64,000 bases of DNA, from positions 1 to 64,000 of the forward strand of contig NZ_KQ758599.1 of NCBI RefSeq assembly GCF_001457025.1, written 5' to 3'. Origin of the DNA: Pseudarthrobacter enclensis. GTDB lineage: Bacteria > Actinomycetota > Actinomycetes > Actinomycetales > Micrococcaceae. This document shows positions 1-8,406 of this stretch, piece by piece. The translations under genes and the position numbers were made by a program. Under the pieces are notes generated by a model. The model searched no databases, was not told the DNA's origin, and saw only the letters and a program-made list of their open reading frames with translations. Position 1 is the first letter of the stretch. Every line of letters begins with the position of its first letter.

Positions 1-368
1 GCGTAGGTGGAGATGTGCCCGCCGACCCCGATCTCGGGCCGCTGCGCCCGGTGCACCATCACCGCGGCGTTCCAGCGCATGTACGCCCGGTACCGGCGCT
101 CGTACTCCTCGTTGCCCGGGAACTGCGCTTCCTGGTCCACCGGGATCGTGTTCACATAATCAGTGGTCGTCACCATCGGCACGCCCACGCTCTGCGCGCC
201 CGCGCGCTGCAGCAGGCTCCGCATGATGTACCGGGCACGCTCGGTGCCCTGTTCCCGGATCAACGCATCCAGGGACTCAACCCACTCCGCAGTCTCTTCC
301 GGATCACGATCAGGCAGCTGGTCAGTCAACCCGCTGAGGATATGGGAGGTATCTTCTCCTGCAGCCAC
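1..368 (-). CDS. aceE: Pyruvate dehydrogenase E1 component, homodimeric type (5' part only)
   Basis: Only the first about 122 codons are present; the gene runs off the left edge. It encodes the thiamine-diphosphate-dependent E1 subunit that decarboxylates pyruvate in the pyruvate dehydrogenase complex. The translation contains the N-terminal signatures of the single-chain (AceE) type: an acidic start, [11 protein letters not shown], then [32 protein letters not shown] and GGHISTYA, in the order seen in E. coli AceE. I chose the GTG at 366-368 because the frame stays coding from there and AAGAGG lies just upstream; a nearby ATG is in another frame. A perfect inverted repeat (398-422) sits 30 bp upstream and may be its operator. 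Confidence 0.93.
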   Translation of the reverse strand, partial: MAAGEDTSHILSGLTDQLPDRDPEETAEWVESLDALIREQGTERARYIMRSLLQRAGAQSVGVPMVTTTDYVNTIPVDQEAQFPGNEEYERRYRAYMRWNAAVMVHRAQRPEIGVGGHISTY

Positions 369-397
369 GGGAGCCTCTTTTCATCATCGAATGGCCC

Positions 398-422
398 ATG
401 TTTTCGTATTGTGAGAAAACAT
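398..422. promoter_or_regulatory. Perfect inverted repeat upstream of aceE (candidate operator)
   Basis: ATGTTTTC and GAAAACAT form perfect 8-bp arms around a 9-bp spacer, centred about 42 bp upstream of the aceE start codon. The spacing fits a dimeric regulator overlapping the aceE promoter. The regulator cannot be identified from sequence. Confidence 0.5.
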
Positions 423-546
423 TCTTGCATGTTGAGATTATCCGCCACTGCGCCCACGGGTCAACGCCGGAGGTGCCGCCTGCCGCAGCAACCCGGACGG
501 GGCGGGTTTTCGACCAATTGTGACCGCCGTCCCACCGCGCAGGATC

Positions 547-575
547 TTGACGGCACGTGATCCAGGTCATAGGCT
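547..575 (+). promoter_or_regulatory. Possible promoter of the transporter-racemase-SDR operon
   Basis: TTGACG (547-552) and TAGGCT (570-575) are separated by 17 bp and resemble actinobacterial housekeeping -35 and -10 elements. Transcription would start near 582, just before the inverted repeat at 598-614. Confidence 0.35.
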
Positions 576-597
576 TCTTTCACTATTCAATATCTTG

Positions 598-614
598 ATT
601 CCGCAATATGGAAT
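598..614. promoter_or_regulatory. Inverted repeat ATTCC-N7-GGAAT (candidate operator)
   Basis: Five-bp arms around GCAATAT, lying between the predicted transcription start and the transporter gene. TTCC-GGAA dyads with this spacing resemble sites of IclR-family regulators of purine or allantoin catabolism. That would suit the operon, but the family link is inference. Confidence 0.3.
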
Positions 615-695
615 AACAGAAACGATGTGGGCATCAACGCGATGCCGGCCTTCGGCCTCACCATTTCCGGAATCCCCAGTGAATTGAGACTCCCC

Positions 696-2261
696 ATGAC
701 CACCCCTCCTCCGGCGGGCGTTGAGGCCCAGGACCTGACAGCGCCGTCAGCGGTTCCCACCCATCCGTCCGTCAGCGTCGAAGCCCTCTGTGAAGCTGCC
801 AGCTCGGCTTCCGGCAAGGACATCAGCCCCACCCTCTACAACGTGGACCTTGCCCCCACCAAGCGTGCCGGGCGCAGCTGGACCAGCTACAGCATCTTCA
901 CGCTCTGGGCCAACGACGTGCACAGCCTGGGCAACTACGCCTTTGCCATCGGCCTCTTCGCCCTGGGCCTGGGCGGTTGGCAGATCCTGCTGGCCCTGGG
1001 CATCGGTGCGGCGCTGCTGTTTGGGCTCCTGACCCTGTCCGGATTCATGGGCGTCAAGACCGGCGTTCCCTTCCCCGTGATGAGCCGCATCAGCTTCGGC
1101 ATCAGGGGAGCCCAGATCGCCAGCCTCCTTCGCGGCGCCGTGGCCGTCGCATGGTTCGGCATCCAGACCTACCTGGCCTCTGTCGTGTTCCGGGTCATGC
1201 TCGTGGCCATGTTCCCCGGGCTCGCCGACCTGGACAAGGATTCCATCCTGGGCCTGTCCACCCTCGGCTGGGCGGCATTCCTCATCCTCTGGGTGGTGCA
1301 GTTGGTGATTGTCAGCTTTGGCATGGAGATGATCCGCAAGTACGAGGCCTTCGCCGGCCCGGTCATCCTGGCCACCATGGCTGCCATGGCCATCTGGATC
1401 TTAGTCGAAGCGGGCGGCTCCATCGCCTGGTCCTCGAACAATGCCCTGGAAGGGATGGACATGTGGCGGACCATCTTTGCCGGCGGCGCCCTCTGGGTAT
1501 CCATCTACGGCACGTTCGTCCTGAACTTCTGCGACTTTACCCGGTCGGCGGTATCAAAGAATGCGGTGGTGCGCGGAAACTTCTGGGGCATCCCCATCAA
1601 CATGCTGCTCTTCGGCGCCATTGTGGTGGTTATGGCCGGCGGCCAGTTCAAGATCAACGGCACCATCATCCAGAGCCCCTCCGACATCGTCCAGACCATC
1701 CCCAACACGCTGTTCCTGGTCCTGGCCTGCCTGGCCCTGCTGATCCTCACCATCGCAGTGAACCTCATGGCCAACTTCGTTGCCCCGGTCTACGCGCTGA
1801 CCAACCTGTTCCCCAAGCGGCTCAACTTCCGCCGGGCCGCCATCGTCAGCGCCGTCATCGGCCTCGTCATCCTGCCGTGGAACCTCTACAACAATCCGCT
1901 GGTGATCGTGTACTTCCTGGGCGGCCTCGGTGCCCTGCTCGGCCCGCTGTTCGGCGTCGTCATGGCCGACTACTGGCTGATCCGCAAGGGCAAGGTCAAC
2001 GTTCCCGAGCTGTACACCGCCTCTCCCGCCGGCACGTACTTCTACCGGAACGGCGTCAACCCCCGGGCCATCACCGCCATGGTGCCCGCCGCCGTCGTGG
2101 CCCTGGGCATCGCCTTTATCCCGGCGCTGGCCGCCGTGGCACCGTTCGCCTGGTTCTTCGCGGCAAGCATTGCGGCGGGGGTGTACTGGTTCGTCGCCGA
2201 CAGGAACCAGGCGCTGGAAGACCACGACGGCGAGTCCATCGCCGTTGCCAGCACCCACTGA
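696..2261 (+). CDS. NCS1-family nucleobase/allantoin/hydantoin permease
   Basis: A 521-aa polytopic membrane protein of the nucleobase:cation symporter-1 family, which takes up purines, pyrimidines, allantoin or hydantoins with a cation. It shows the NCS1 N-terminal pattern (SYSIFTLWANDVHSLGNY after a soluble tail), the PFPVMSRISFGIRGA segment, WFGIQTYL, and about 12 hydrophobic helices, ending in a soluble tail. The ATG at 696 is preferred over the upstream GTG at 627 because only from here does the sequence resemble a family N-terminus; the ribosome site is weak either way. It is first in an operon with a racemase-family enzyme and an SDR, so hydantoin, allantoin or a related ureide is a likely substrate. 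PucI (allantoin) and HyuP/Mhp1 (hydantoin) are the closest functional comparisons. Confidence 0.85.
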   Translation: MTTPPPAGVEAQDLTAPSAVPTHPSVSVEALCEAASSASGKDISPTLYNVDLAPTKRAGRSWTSYSIFTLWANDVHSLGNYAFAIGLFALGLGGWQILLALGIGAALLFGLLTLSGFMGVKTGVPFPVMSRISFGIRGAQIASLLRGAVAVAWFGIQTYLASVVFRVMLVAMFPGLADLDKDSILGLSTLGWAAFLILWVVQLVIVSFGMEMIRKYEAFAGPVILATMAAMAIWILVEAGGSIAWSSNNALEGMDMWRTIFAGGALWVSIYGTFVLNFCDFTRSAVSKNAVVRGNFWGIPINMLLFGAIVVVMAGGQFKINGTIIQSPSDIVQTIPNTLFLVLACLALLILTIAVNLMANFVAPVYALTNLFPKRLNFRRAAIVSAVIGLVILPWNLYNNPLVIVYFLGGLGALLGPLFGVVMADYWLIRKGKVNVPELYTASPAGTYFYRNGVNPRAITAMVPAAVVALGIAFIPALAAVAPFAWFFAASIAAGVYWFVADRNQALEDHDGESIAVASTH

Positions 2262-2312
2262 CGCGGCACGCCCGCACCGACGCCCCGTACCCCGGCTTTT
2301 CAAAGGAACACC

Positions 2313-3056
2313 ATGCGCATCCTCGTTGCCAACGTCAACACCACCACGTCCATGACCGACTCCATCGCCGCCTCGGCCCGGGCTGCAGCAGCTCCCGGCA
2401 CCGAAATCGTCGGCATCACGCCGCGGTTCGGCGCCGACTCCTGCGAGGGAAACTTCGAGAGCTACCTTGCCGCGATCGCCGTCATGGACGCGGTGACCAG
2501 CTACCCGGAGCCGTTCGACGCCGTGGTCCAGGCCGGGTACGGCGAACACGGCCGCGAAGGGCTGCAGGAGCTCCTGGACGTCCCGGTGGTGGACATCACC
2601 GAAGCCGCCGCCAGCACCGCCATGTTCCTGGGCCACAAATACTCCGTGGTGACCACCCTTGACCGCGCCGTCCCGCTGATCGAGGACCGGCTCAAACTGG
2701 CCGGCCTGGACGCCCGCTGCGCCTCGGTCCGGGCCAGCGGGATGGCCGTGCTGGAGCTTGAGGAGGAACCCGAACGGGCAGTGGAGGCCATCGTCAGCGA
2801 AGCGATGCTGGCCGTCACCCGGGACAAGGCCGAGGTGATCGTGCTGGGCTGCGGCGGCATGGCCGGGCTTGATGAACAGATCAGGCAGCGCGCCGGCGTG
2901 CCGGTAGTGGACGGGGTGGCCTCCGCTGTGACCATTGCCGAGTCTCTGGTGCGGATGCGGCTTTCCACCTCCAAGATCCGGACCTACGCTGCACCCCGGC
3001 CCAAGACCGTCATAGGCTGGCCCTTGAACAGCGCCGGCGTGGCAGCGCAACTGTAG
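2313..3056 (+). CDS. Asp/Glu/hydantoin racemase-family protein lacking the first catalytic Cys
   Basis: A 247-aa protein of the Asp/Glu/hydantoin racemase superfamily, of family-typical length, with two similar alpha/beta halves. Family racemases use two cysteines, one per half (Cys76 and Cys181 in characterised hydantoin racemases). The second is present (VLGCGGMAG, C180). At the first position the usual A-C-F-G is replaced by A-G-Y-G, giving Gly75. Single-Cys members with Gly at this place include arylmalonate decarboxylase. It may therefore not be a simple racemase; another cysteine (C44) lies near the site expected for substrate binding. AAAGGAA precedes the ATG. It sits between a transporter and an SDR with short gaps, so the three probably act on one compound. 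Confidence 0.8.
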   Translation: MRILVANVNTTTSMTDSIAASARAAAAPGTEIVGITPRFGADSCEGNFESYLAAIAVMDAVTSYPEPFDAVVQAGYGEHGREGLQELLDVPVVDITEAAASTAMFLGHKYSVVTTLDRAVPLIEDRLKLAGLDARCASVRASGMAVLELEEEPERAVEAIVSEAMLAVTRDKAEVIVLGCGGMAGLDEQIRQRAGVPVVDGVASAVTIAESLVRMRLSTSKIRTYAAPRPKTVIGWPLNSAGVAAQL

Positions 3057-3098
3057 GCCGCGACAGCAATACCGGTACGTGCACAACCAGGAGAGAAC

Positions 3099-3872
3099 GT
3101 GAGCAATACCCACCCAGAGAGCCGGCCGGCGGCACGCACCGCGGTGGTCACCGGCGCCGGATCCGGCATCGGGCGGGAGGTGGCCCGCCAACTGCTGGCA
3201 GACGGGTACTCGGTGGCGCTGGCAGGCCGGCGGGAGGCACCATTGAAGGAAACCGCGGCGGACCACCCGAACGCCCTGGTGGTGGCGTGCGACGTCACCC
3301 GGCCCGACGACGTCGAGCGCCTCTTCGAAGAGGCCCTGCAGCACTGGGGGCGGGTAGACCTGCTCTTCAACAACGCCGGGGTCTTCGGTCCGGCCGCGGG
3401 CGTGGATGAGATCAGCCTGGACGAGTGGAATGCCACCGTTGCCGTAAACCTCACCGGGTCCATGCTCTGCGCCGCCGCTGCCGTCCGTGCCATGAAGCTC
3501 CAGCAACCACAGGGCGGGCGCATCATCAACAACGGCTCCATCTCGGCGCACTCCCCGAGGCCGCGGACGGTCGCCTACACGGTGACCAAGCATGCGATGA
3601 CCGGCCTGACCAAAAGCATCGAACTGGACGGCCGTGGCTACGGCATCACCTGCGGACAGATTGACATCGGCAATACCGCCACAGACATCATGGACACCAT
3701 CGGGGTTGGTTCCGGCGCGCTCCAGGCTGACGGCAGCCGCCGGGTCGAGCCGACGTTCCCGGTGGCGGACGCCGCCCGGGCGGTGCTCACGATGGCCAAC
3801 ATGCCCGCCTCGGCAAGCGTGGGGTCAGTGGTGGTCACGGCCGCCGGCATGCCGTTCGTAGGCCGCGGCTGA
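3099..3872 (+). CDS. Short-chain dehydrogenase/reductase (SDR)
   Basis: A 257-aa classical SDR using NAD(P)H. Visible motifs are the Rossmann TGAGSGIG (residues 18-25), CDVT (64-67), NNAG (91-94), the catalytic serine region NGSISAH, and Y160-x3-K164. The GTG start at 3099 has a good AGGAG six bases upstream. It is third in the operon with the transporter and the racemase-like enzyme, 42 bp after the latter. The substrate cannot be told from sequence; a hydroxy or keto intermediate of the compound imported by the operon is a reasonable guess. No hydantoinase or carbamoylase follows, as the next gene is convergent. Confidence 0.88.
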   Translation: MSNTHPESRPAARTAVVTGAGSGIGREVARQLLADGYSVALAGRREAPLKETAADHPNALVVACDVTRPDDVERLFEEALQHWGRVDLLFNNAGVFGPAAGVDEISLDEWNATVAVNLTGSMLCAAAAVRAMKLQQPQGGRIINNGSISAHSPRPRTVAYTVTKHAMTGLTKSIELDGRGYGITCGQIDIGNTATDIMDTIGVGSGALQADGSRRVEPTFPVADAARAVLTMANMPASASVGSVVVTAAGMPFVGRG

Positions 3873-3918
3873 CCGGATGCCCTGACGGGCGGAAGCCGGG
3901 CAGCAGGCGCAGGAGCAC

Positions 3919-4296
3919 CTAGAGGGGGAGCAGCGCCGACAGGTCGGCGCGCAGCCCGGAAGCGGCAACCTTGCCCGCCGCGACGGCGTCTGCCCAGTCC
4001 ACCTGGCCCGTTGCCATGGCAAGCCAGGTGGCGGCGTCGGTCTCGATGACGTTGGGCGGCGTCCCGCGCGTGTGCCGGGGGCCTTCGACGCACTGGGTGA
4101 CGCCGAAGGGCGGCACGCGGACTTCCACGGAGTTCCCCGGCGCCCGCGCCGTGACTTCCTCCAGCGTGTAGCGCACGGCGGTAGCCAGCACGGCCCGCGG
4201 GACCGGAGCGTCCGACGCCGGCCGGGCACCTTCCAGCCAGGCCTTCAGTGCGGCTTTGCCTTCTTCGATATCAATGCGGCGGCGGGCGGTTGCCAT
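3919..4296 (-). CDS. Sterol-carrier-like (bacterial SCP orthologue) protein
   Basis: A 125-aa soluble protein resembling the small bacterial SCP2-like family common in actinobacteria. Recognisable parts are the ARRRIDIEEG start, the central RAPGNSVEVRVPPFGVTQCVEG and the end ATWLAMATGQVDWADA, typical of SCP domains where a short helix follows a beta sheet. Its ligand and role are unknown; the fold suggests binding of a hydrophobic molecule. AGAGGAAA precedes the ATG. It lies 43 bp downstream of the asparaginase gene on the same strand and may be cotranscribed with it, and it converges on the SDR gene. Confidence 0.7.
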   Translation of the reverse strand: MATARRRIDIEEGKAALKAWLEGARPASDAPVPRAVLATAVRYTLEEVTARAPGNSVEVRVPPFGVTQCVEGPRHTRGTPPNVIETDAATWLAMATGQVDWADAVAAGKVAASGLRADLSALLPL

Positions 4297-4339
4297 GGGT
4301 TTCCTCTTACTGCAGTGCGGCGGCGGCGGGGATGATGGT

Positions 4340-5356
4340 TCAGTCCAGCAGGGCTGAAACCGCGGGACCCAGCCGGATCCGGCCCACCGGGCGGCCTCCG
4401 CCCATCACCGGTTCCACGACTTTCTCCAGGACGCTGGCCACACCCGGAATGTCGACCGCGCCCGCGGCGGCCAGCAGGGTCAGCGCCACCAGGGAGGTGG
4501 CACGGAGGTTTCCGTCGAGGATCTTGACGGCCACCGAAACACCCTGCGGTGTCGCCATGGCCAGCACGCCTTCTGCGCCGATCTTGGCGATGATCTCCAG
4601 CTCATCCATGACCAGGGTGTTGGCTTCACCCTTGCCCTGCACCGCCCACGGATAGTCCAGCATGGACGTGGCGATCGTGGCGGCGCGGGCGTTGAAGCTC
4701 TGGTCACCGGGCGCCTTGGCCAGCAGGGAATAGCCCTGGGCCAGGCCTTTCAGCGAGACGGCTGCCACAGGAGCGCCGCAGCCGTCGATGCCCAGGTGCG
4801 CGATCTTCTCGCCGGTGTATTCCTCGATGGCGGTGCGCACCCGCTGCTGGAGGGGATGGTTCGGTTCCAGGTAGCTGTGGGTATCCCAGCCGTTCTCGGT
4901 GCAGGCCCACAGGAACGCGGCGTGCTTCCCTGAGCAGTTGAACGCCAGCCGGGACTTTCCCTTCTCGGACCGGACCAGCCAATTGCGGGCGGTCTCATCC
5001 TGCGGCCACGCTTCGGGGCACTGCAGCTGGTCCTCCCGCACCCCGGCAGCCTTGAGCATGCCGGCCACCACATCCATGTGGTCCAGGGAGCCGGTGTGGC
5101 TGCCGCAGGCCACGGCAACCTGGGCTCCCCGCAGCGGGACTCCGGACTGCATGGCGGCCAGGGCCTGGAATGGCTTGAGCGCACTCCTGGCGTAGATGGG
5201 CGTGTGGATGTCACCCAGTTCCGTGACCACGGACCCGTCGGCGGAGAGGAGGACTGCGGATCCGATGTGCCGCGACTCGACAAAGCCGCTGCGCTCGATC
5301 ACGGCCAGTTCGACGGCGGAGTCCACGGTGAAGGTGGCATGCGGATTGTGCGGCAT
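4340..5356 (-). CDS. L-asparaginase, Rhizobium/class 3 type
   Basis: A 338-aa enzyme of the AnsA/ReAV-like asparaginase II family, unrelated to E. coli AnsA/AnsB, hydrolysing L-asparagine to aspartate and ammonia. Family residues are visible: the SxxK pair S58-A-L-K61, S86 in ACGSHTG, and the zinc-site residues C141 and K144 (NCSGKHA) with C193 (DGCGAP), close to the spacing in the Rhizobium etli enzyme. No signal peptide, so it is cytoplasmic. Length fits the family. The downstream SCP-like gene follows after 43 bp; the upstream oxidoreductase ends 49 bp before its start. It would supply nitrogen from asparagine. Confidence 0.9.
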   Translation of the reverse strand: MPHNPHATFTVDSAVELAVIERSGFVESRHIGSAVLLSADGSVVTELGDIHTPIYARSALKPFQALAAMQSGVPLRGAQVAVACGSHTGSLDHMDVVAGMLKAAGVREDQLQCPEAWPQDETARNWLVRSEKGKSRLAFNCSGKHAAFLWACTENGWDTHSYLEPNHPLQQRVRTAIEEYTGEKIAHLGIDGCGAPVAAVSLKGLAQGYSLLAKAPGDQSFNARAATIATSMLDYPWAVQGKGEANTLVMDELEIIAKIGAEGVLAMATPQGVSVAVKILDGNLRATSLVALTLLAAAGAVDIPGVASVLEKVVEPVMGGGRPVGRIRLGPAVSALLD

Positions 5357-5405
5357 CCTGCCAGTCTAGGGGGCCGTCCGCGGCGGGCGCTGCCGGACGC
5401 GGCCC

Positions 5406-6992
5406 TTACTCCACGGTGACCATGACGGACTGCCAGCCGGAGGCGCCGTCGGGAACGGGGTCGGCGCGCTGGTCCGTCTGGACCTCCCCGGTGCCGTCGG
5501 TGGCACGGACCTTGATGTAGTGCGGACCCGGCGCAGCTTCCCACTCGTAGGACCACTGGCGCCAGGTGACCGTCGACGCCTCCGTGGACAGGGTGGTCTC
5601 CACCCAGTCGCCGTTGTCGATCTGGATCTCCACCTTGGTGATGCCGCGTGTCTGCGCCCACGCGGTGCCACCCACGGCAACTTTTCCTGCCGGTACCTTG
5701 GCGAAGGACTTGGGCACCTCCACGCGCGCCATGGTCTTGATGGGACCGCGCTCCGACCAGCCGCGGTTGGTCCAGTACGCCTTGTTGTCGGCAAAGCGGG
5801 TCACTTCCAGGTCCACCACCCACTTGGTGGCGGAGACGAACCCGTACAGCCCCGGAACCACCATCCGCACCGGGTAGCCGTGCTCCAGCGGCAGGGGTTC
5901 TCCGTTCATGCCGATGGCCAGCATGGCGTCGCGGTCGTCCTGCAGGACCTCCAGGGGCGTGGAGGCGCTGAAGCCGTCGATGGAGGTGGACAGCACCATG
6001 TCCGCGCCGTCCTTGGGCCTGGCCCGGGCCAGGACCTCGCGGAGGGGAAGGCCAAGCCATTTGGCGTTGCCGGCCAGGTTCCCGCCCACCGGATTGGACA
6101 CGCAGGTGAGGGTGACATGTGATTCGACCAGCTGCGCATCCAGCAGGTCCTGGAAGGTAAGCGTCACTTCTTGCTCCACCAGGCCGTGCACGCGCAGTTC
6201 CCAGTCATCGACGTTGATTTCCGGAACGCTCAGGGCCGTATCGATGCGGTAGAACTCATTGCTGGGTGTGAGCCACGGGGTAACGCCCGGTACGGGCGAC
6301 TGGACGCCCGCGGGAACCGCCGGCGCCGGAACGGCCGGTGCAGGCAGCTGCAGGGCATCCCGCGCCTGGGCTATGTTGCTGCGCGCGGCACCCAGCAGCC
6401 GGCCGCCCGTGGCAGCGATCCCGGCGGCCACTGCGGTGATGCCGGCGGCGGCGAAGAAACCACGGCGGCTGGCGCCAGGGGCACCCTGGCCCGTTCCGCC
6501 GTCGGACGCTGTGTCTGCCGGAGCTTCCGGCCACTTCTTCAGCCCCCACAGGCGCACCAGCAGGCGGCGCAGGACCACCAGCCCGGCCAGCGTCCCCAGC
6601 ACGGCGGGAATGGCATCCGCCGGCCCGACGCCTGCACGGGTCACCACGCAGGCCACGATCACTGCGCCCATGAACAGGACCCCGAGCACGCCCAGCGCCC
6701 ACTTCCGGTAAGCCACCACGCCCAGGATGCAGGCCAGCACCGCGATGGTCAGGCCCATGCCCGCAAACAGGGCGGCCTTGTCATTCGTGCCGAAGGTGGC
6801 GATGGCGAAGTCCTTCAACCACGGCGGGGTGAAGTCGATGAACGTGGACCCCAGCGCCACCAGGGGAGCGGCCCGCGGGGTGAAAAAGGCCCCAAGCAGT
6901 TCCGCCACGGCAAGAACGACGGCGGCAGCCACCATCCCTGCAAGCGCGGCCAGGGCAGCCGGTCCAGTGAGTCGGTTCCGAAGCGTCGTCAT
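5406..6992 (-). CDS. Membrane-anchored molybdopterin-dependent oxidoreductase (sulfite-oxidase fold)
   Basis: A 528-aa two-part protein. Residues 1-150 hold about four membrane helices (near 13-35, 75-95, 100-118 and 126-148). A linker with SRRGFF (175-180) and a hydrophobic stretch follows, resembling an internal Tat motif. Residues 240-450 are an oxidoreductase molybdopterin-binding domain with the molybdenum ligand Cys297 in LTCVSNPVGG. The last about 120 residues are the dimerisation, Ig-like domain of sulfite oxidases. The catalytic part is expected outside the membrane. The start is set at the ATG at 6990-6992, because the 18 codons before it look non-coding. The substrate is unknown; sulfite or another oxyanion or sulfoxide is possible. 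No partner cytochrome or cofactor gene is adjacent. Confidence 0.85.
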   Translation of the reverse strand: MTTLRNRLTGPAALAALAGMVAAAVVLAVAELLGAFFTPRAAPLVALGSTFIDFTPPWLKDFAIATFGTNDKAALFAGMGLTIAVLACILGVVAYRKWALGVLGVLFMGAVIVACVVTRAGVGPADAIPAVLGTLAGLVVLRRLLVRLWGLKKWPEAPADTASDGGTGQGAPGASRRGFFAAAGITAVAAGIAATGGRLLGAARSNIAQARDALQLPAPAVPAPAVPAGVQSPVPGVTPWLTPSNEFYRIDTALSVPEINVDDWELRVHGLVEQEVTLTFQDLLDAQLVESHVTLTCVSNPVGGNLAGNAKWLGLPLREVLARARPKDGADMVLSTSIDGFSASTPLEVLQDDRDAMLAIGMNGEPLPLEHGYPVRMVVPGLYGFVSATKWVVDLEVTRFADNKAYWTNRGWSERGPIKTMARVEVPKSFAKVPAGKVAVGGTAWAQTRGITKVEIQIDNGDWVETTLSTEASTVTWRQWSYEWEAAPGPHYIKVRATDGTGEVQTDQRADPVPDGASGWQSVMVTVE

Positions 6993-7088
6993 GGCAGGGG
7001 TTCGGAGCGGGACGGTGCCGCGGATGGCAGCTGCCGGGCAGGACACAGCTTAGGAGTGGGCTGGGTCCACAAAGTACGCTTGGAGACT

Positions 7089-8405
7089 GTGAAGGTACTC
7101 GTCATCGGCCCCGGAGGCCGCGAACACGCCATTGTCCGCTCCCTGCTCGCCGATCCCAACGTATCCGAGGTCCACGCTGCACCCGGCAACGCCGGCATCA
7201 GCAAGCTGGTCCCCACCTACAAGATCAACGGCAACGATCCCGACGCCGTCGCGAAGCTGGCCACCAGGCTGGAGGTGGACCTGGTGGTGGTGGGCCCCGA
7301 GGCTCCGCTCGCCGCCGGAGTCTCCGATGCCGTGCGTGAGGCAGGCATTCCCGTTTTCGGGCCCAGCAAAGCCGCCGCGCAGCTGGAAGCCTCCAAGGCG
7401 TTCGCCAAGGAAATCATGGCCGAGGCCGGCGTCCCCACAGCCATGGCCATGGTGGCAGCCAACGCTGAGGAAGCAGCCTCCGCTCTGGACACCTTCGGCG
7501 CGCCCTACGTGGTCAAGGACGACGGCCTGGCCGCCGGCAAGGGCGTGGTGGTCACCCGCAACCGCGACGAAGCCCTGGCGCACGCGCAGTCCTGCTTCGA
7601 CGCTGGCGGATCCGTGGTCATCGAGGAATACCTGGACGGGCCCGAGGTCTCCCTCTTTGTCCTCTGCGACGGACACAACACGGTGGCGCTCTCGCCGGCC
7701 CAGGACTTCAAGCGCATCTTCGACAACGACGAAGGCCCCAACACCGGCGGCATGGGCGCCTACACCCCGCTGGAATGGGCGCCCGAAGGACTCGTCCAGG
7801 AGGTCATCGACCGGGTGGCCCAGCCCACCGTCAACGAGATGGCCCGCCGCGGCACCCCGTTCGTCGGCGTGCTGTTCGTCGGCCTGGCCCTGACCTCGCG
7901 GGGCACCCGCGTCATCGAATTCAACGTCCGCTTCGGCGACCCCGAAACCCAGGCCGTCCTGGCACGGCTGAAGACACCGCTTGGCTCCCTGCTGCTCTCC
8001 GCCGCCAAGGGCGAACTGGACACCGCGGAAGAGCTGCGCTGGGCGAAGGAGACCGCTGTCGCCGTCGTCGTCGCCTCCGAGAACTACCCGGACACCCCGC
8101 GCACCGGGGACCGGATCCGCGGACTGAAGAAGGCCGAAGCGCTCGAAGGCGTGCACGTCATCCACGCCGGAACCGCCCTGGACGAGGACGGCAAAGTGGT
8201 CTCCGCCGGCGGCCGCGTCCTGGCTGTCGTGGCCCTGGGCAGCGATCTGGTGGAGGCGCGCGAACGCGCCTACGACGGCGTGGAGCTGATCCAGCTGGAC
8301 GGTGCCCAGTTCCGCACCGACATTGCCCGCAAGGCGGCCCGCGGGGAGATCAAGGTGCCGTACGGCGCCACGGGCCAGCTGCCCATCACGAAAGCGAAGG
8401 CCTAG
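7089..8405 (+). CDS. purD: Phosphoribosylamine-glycine ligase
   Basis: A 438-aa GAR synthetase, the second step of de novo purine synthesis, joining glycine to phosphoribosylamine with ATP. Motifs: the N-terminal GPGGREHA, the ATP-grasp segment [29 protein letters not shown] and the metal-binding [12 protein letters not shown]. The GTG start has GGAG seven bases upstream; the reading frame continues much further upstream but that part is antisense to the oxidoreductase gene. purC begins one base after the stop, so the two form an operon. Confidence 0.97.
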   Translation: MKVLVIGPGGREHAIVRSLLADPNVSEVHAAPGNAGISKLVPTYKINGNDPDAVAKLATRLEVDLVVVGPEAPLAAGVSDAVREAGIPVFGPSKAAAQLEASKAFAKEIMAEAGVPTAMAMVAANAEEAASALDTFGAPYVVKDDGLAAGKGVVVTRNRDEALAHAQSCFDAGGSVVIEEYLDGPEVSLFVLCDGHNTVALSPAQDFKRIFDNDEGPNTGGMGAYTPLEWAPEGLVQEVIDRVAQPTVNEMARRGTPFVGVLFVGLALTSRGTRVIEFNVRFGDPETQAVLARLKTPLGSLLLSAAKGELDTAEELRWAKETAVAVVVASENYPDTPRTGDRIRGLKKAEALEGVHVIHAGTALDEDGKVVSAGGRVLAVVALGSDLVEARERAYDGVELIQLDGAQFRTDIARKAARGEIKVPYGATGQLPITKAKA

Positions 8406-8406
8406 C

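Larger units (their letters stand above)
369..695. other. Intergenic region between aceE and the NCS1 transporter
   Basis: This 327-bp stretch separates two divergent transcription units. It holds the aceE leader with an 8-bp inverted repeat, a possible plus-strand promoter (547-575) and a second inverted repeat (598-614) just before the transporter. The transporter frame is open back to a GTG at 627, but codons 627-695 have no good ribosome site and look unlike the rest of the protein. I see no further gene. Confidence 0.6.

Noticed and set aside
15-560. Open frame of 181 codons on the plus strand at the left edge
   Set aside because: Antisense to aceE, with low-complexity His/Arg content and no ribosome site; the aceE match is on the other strand.
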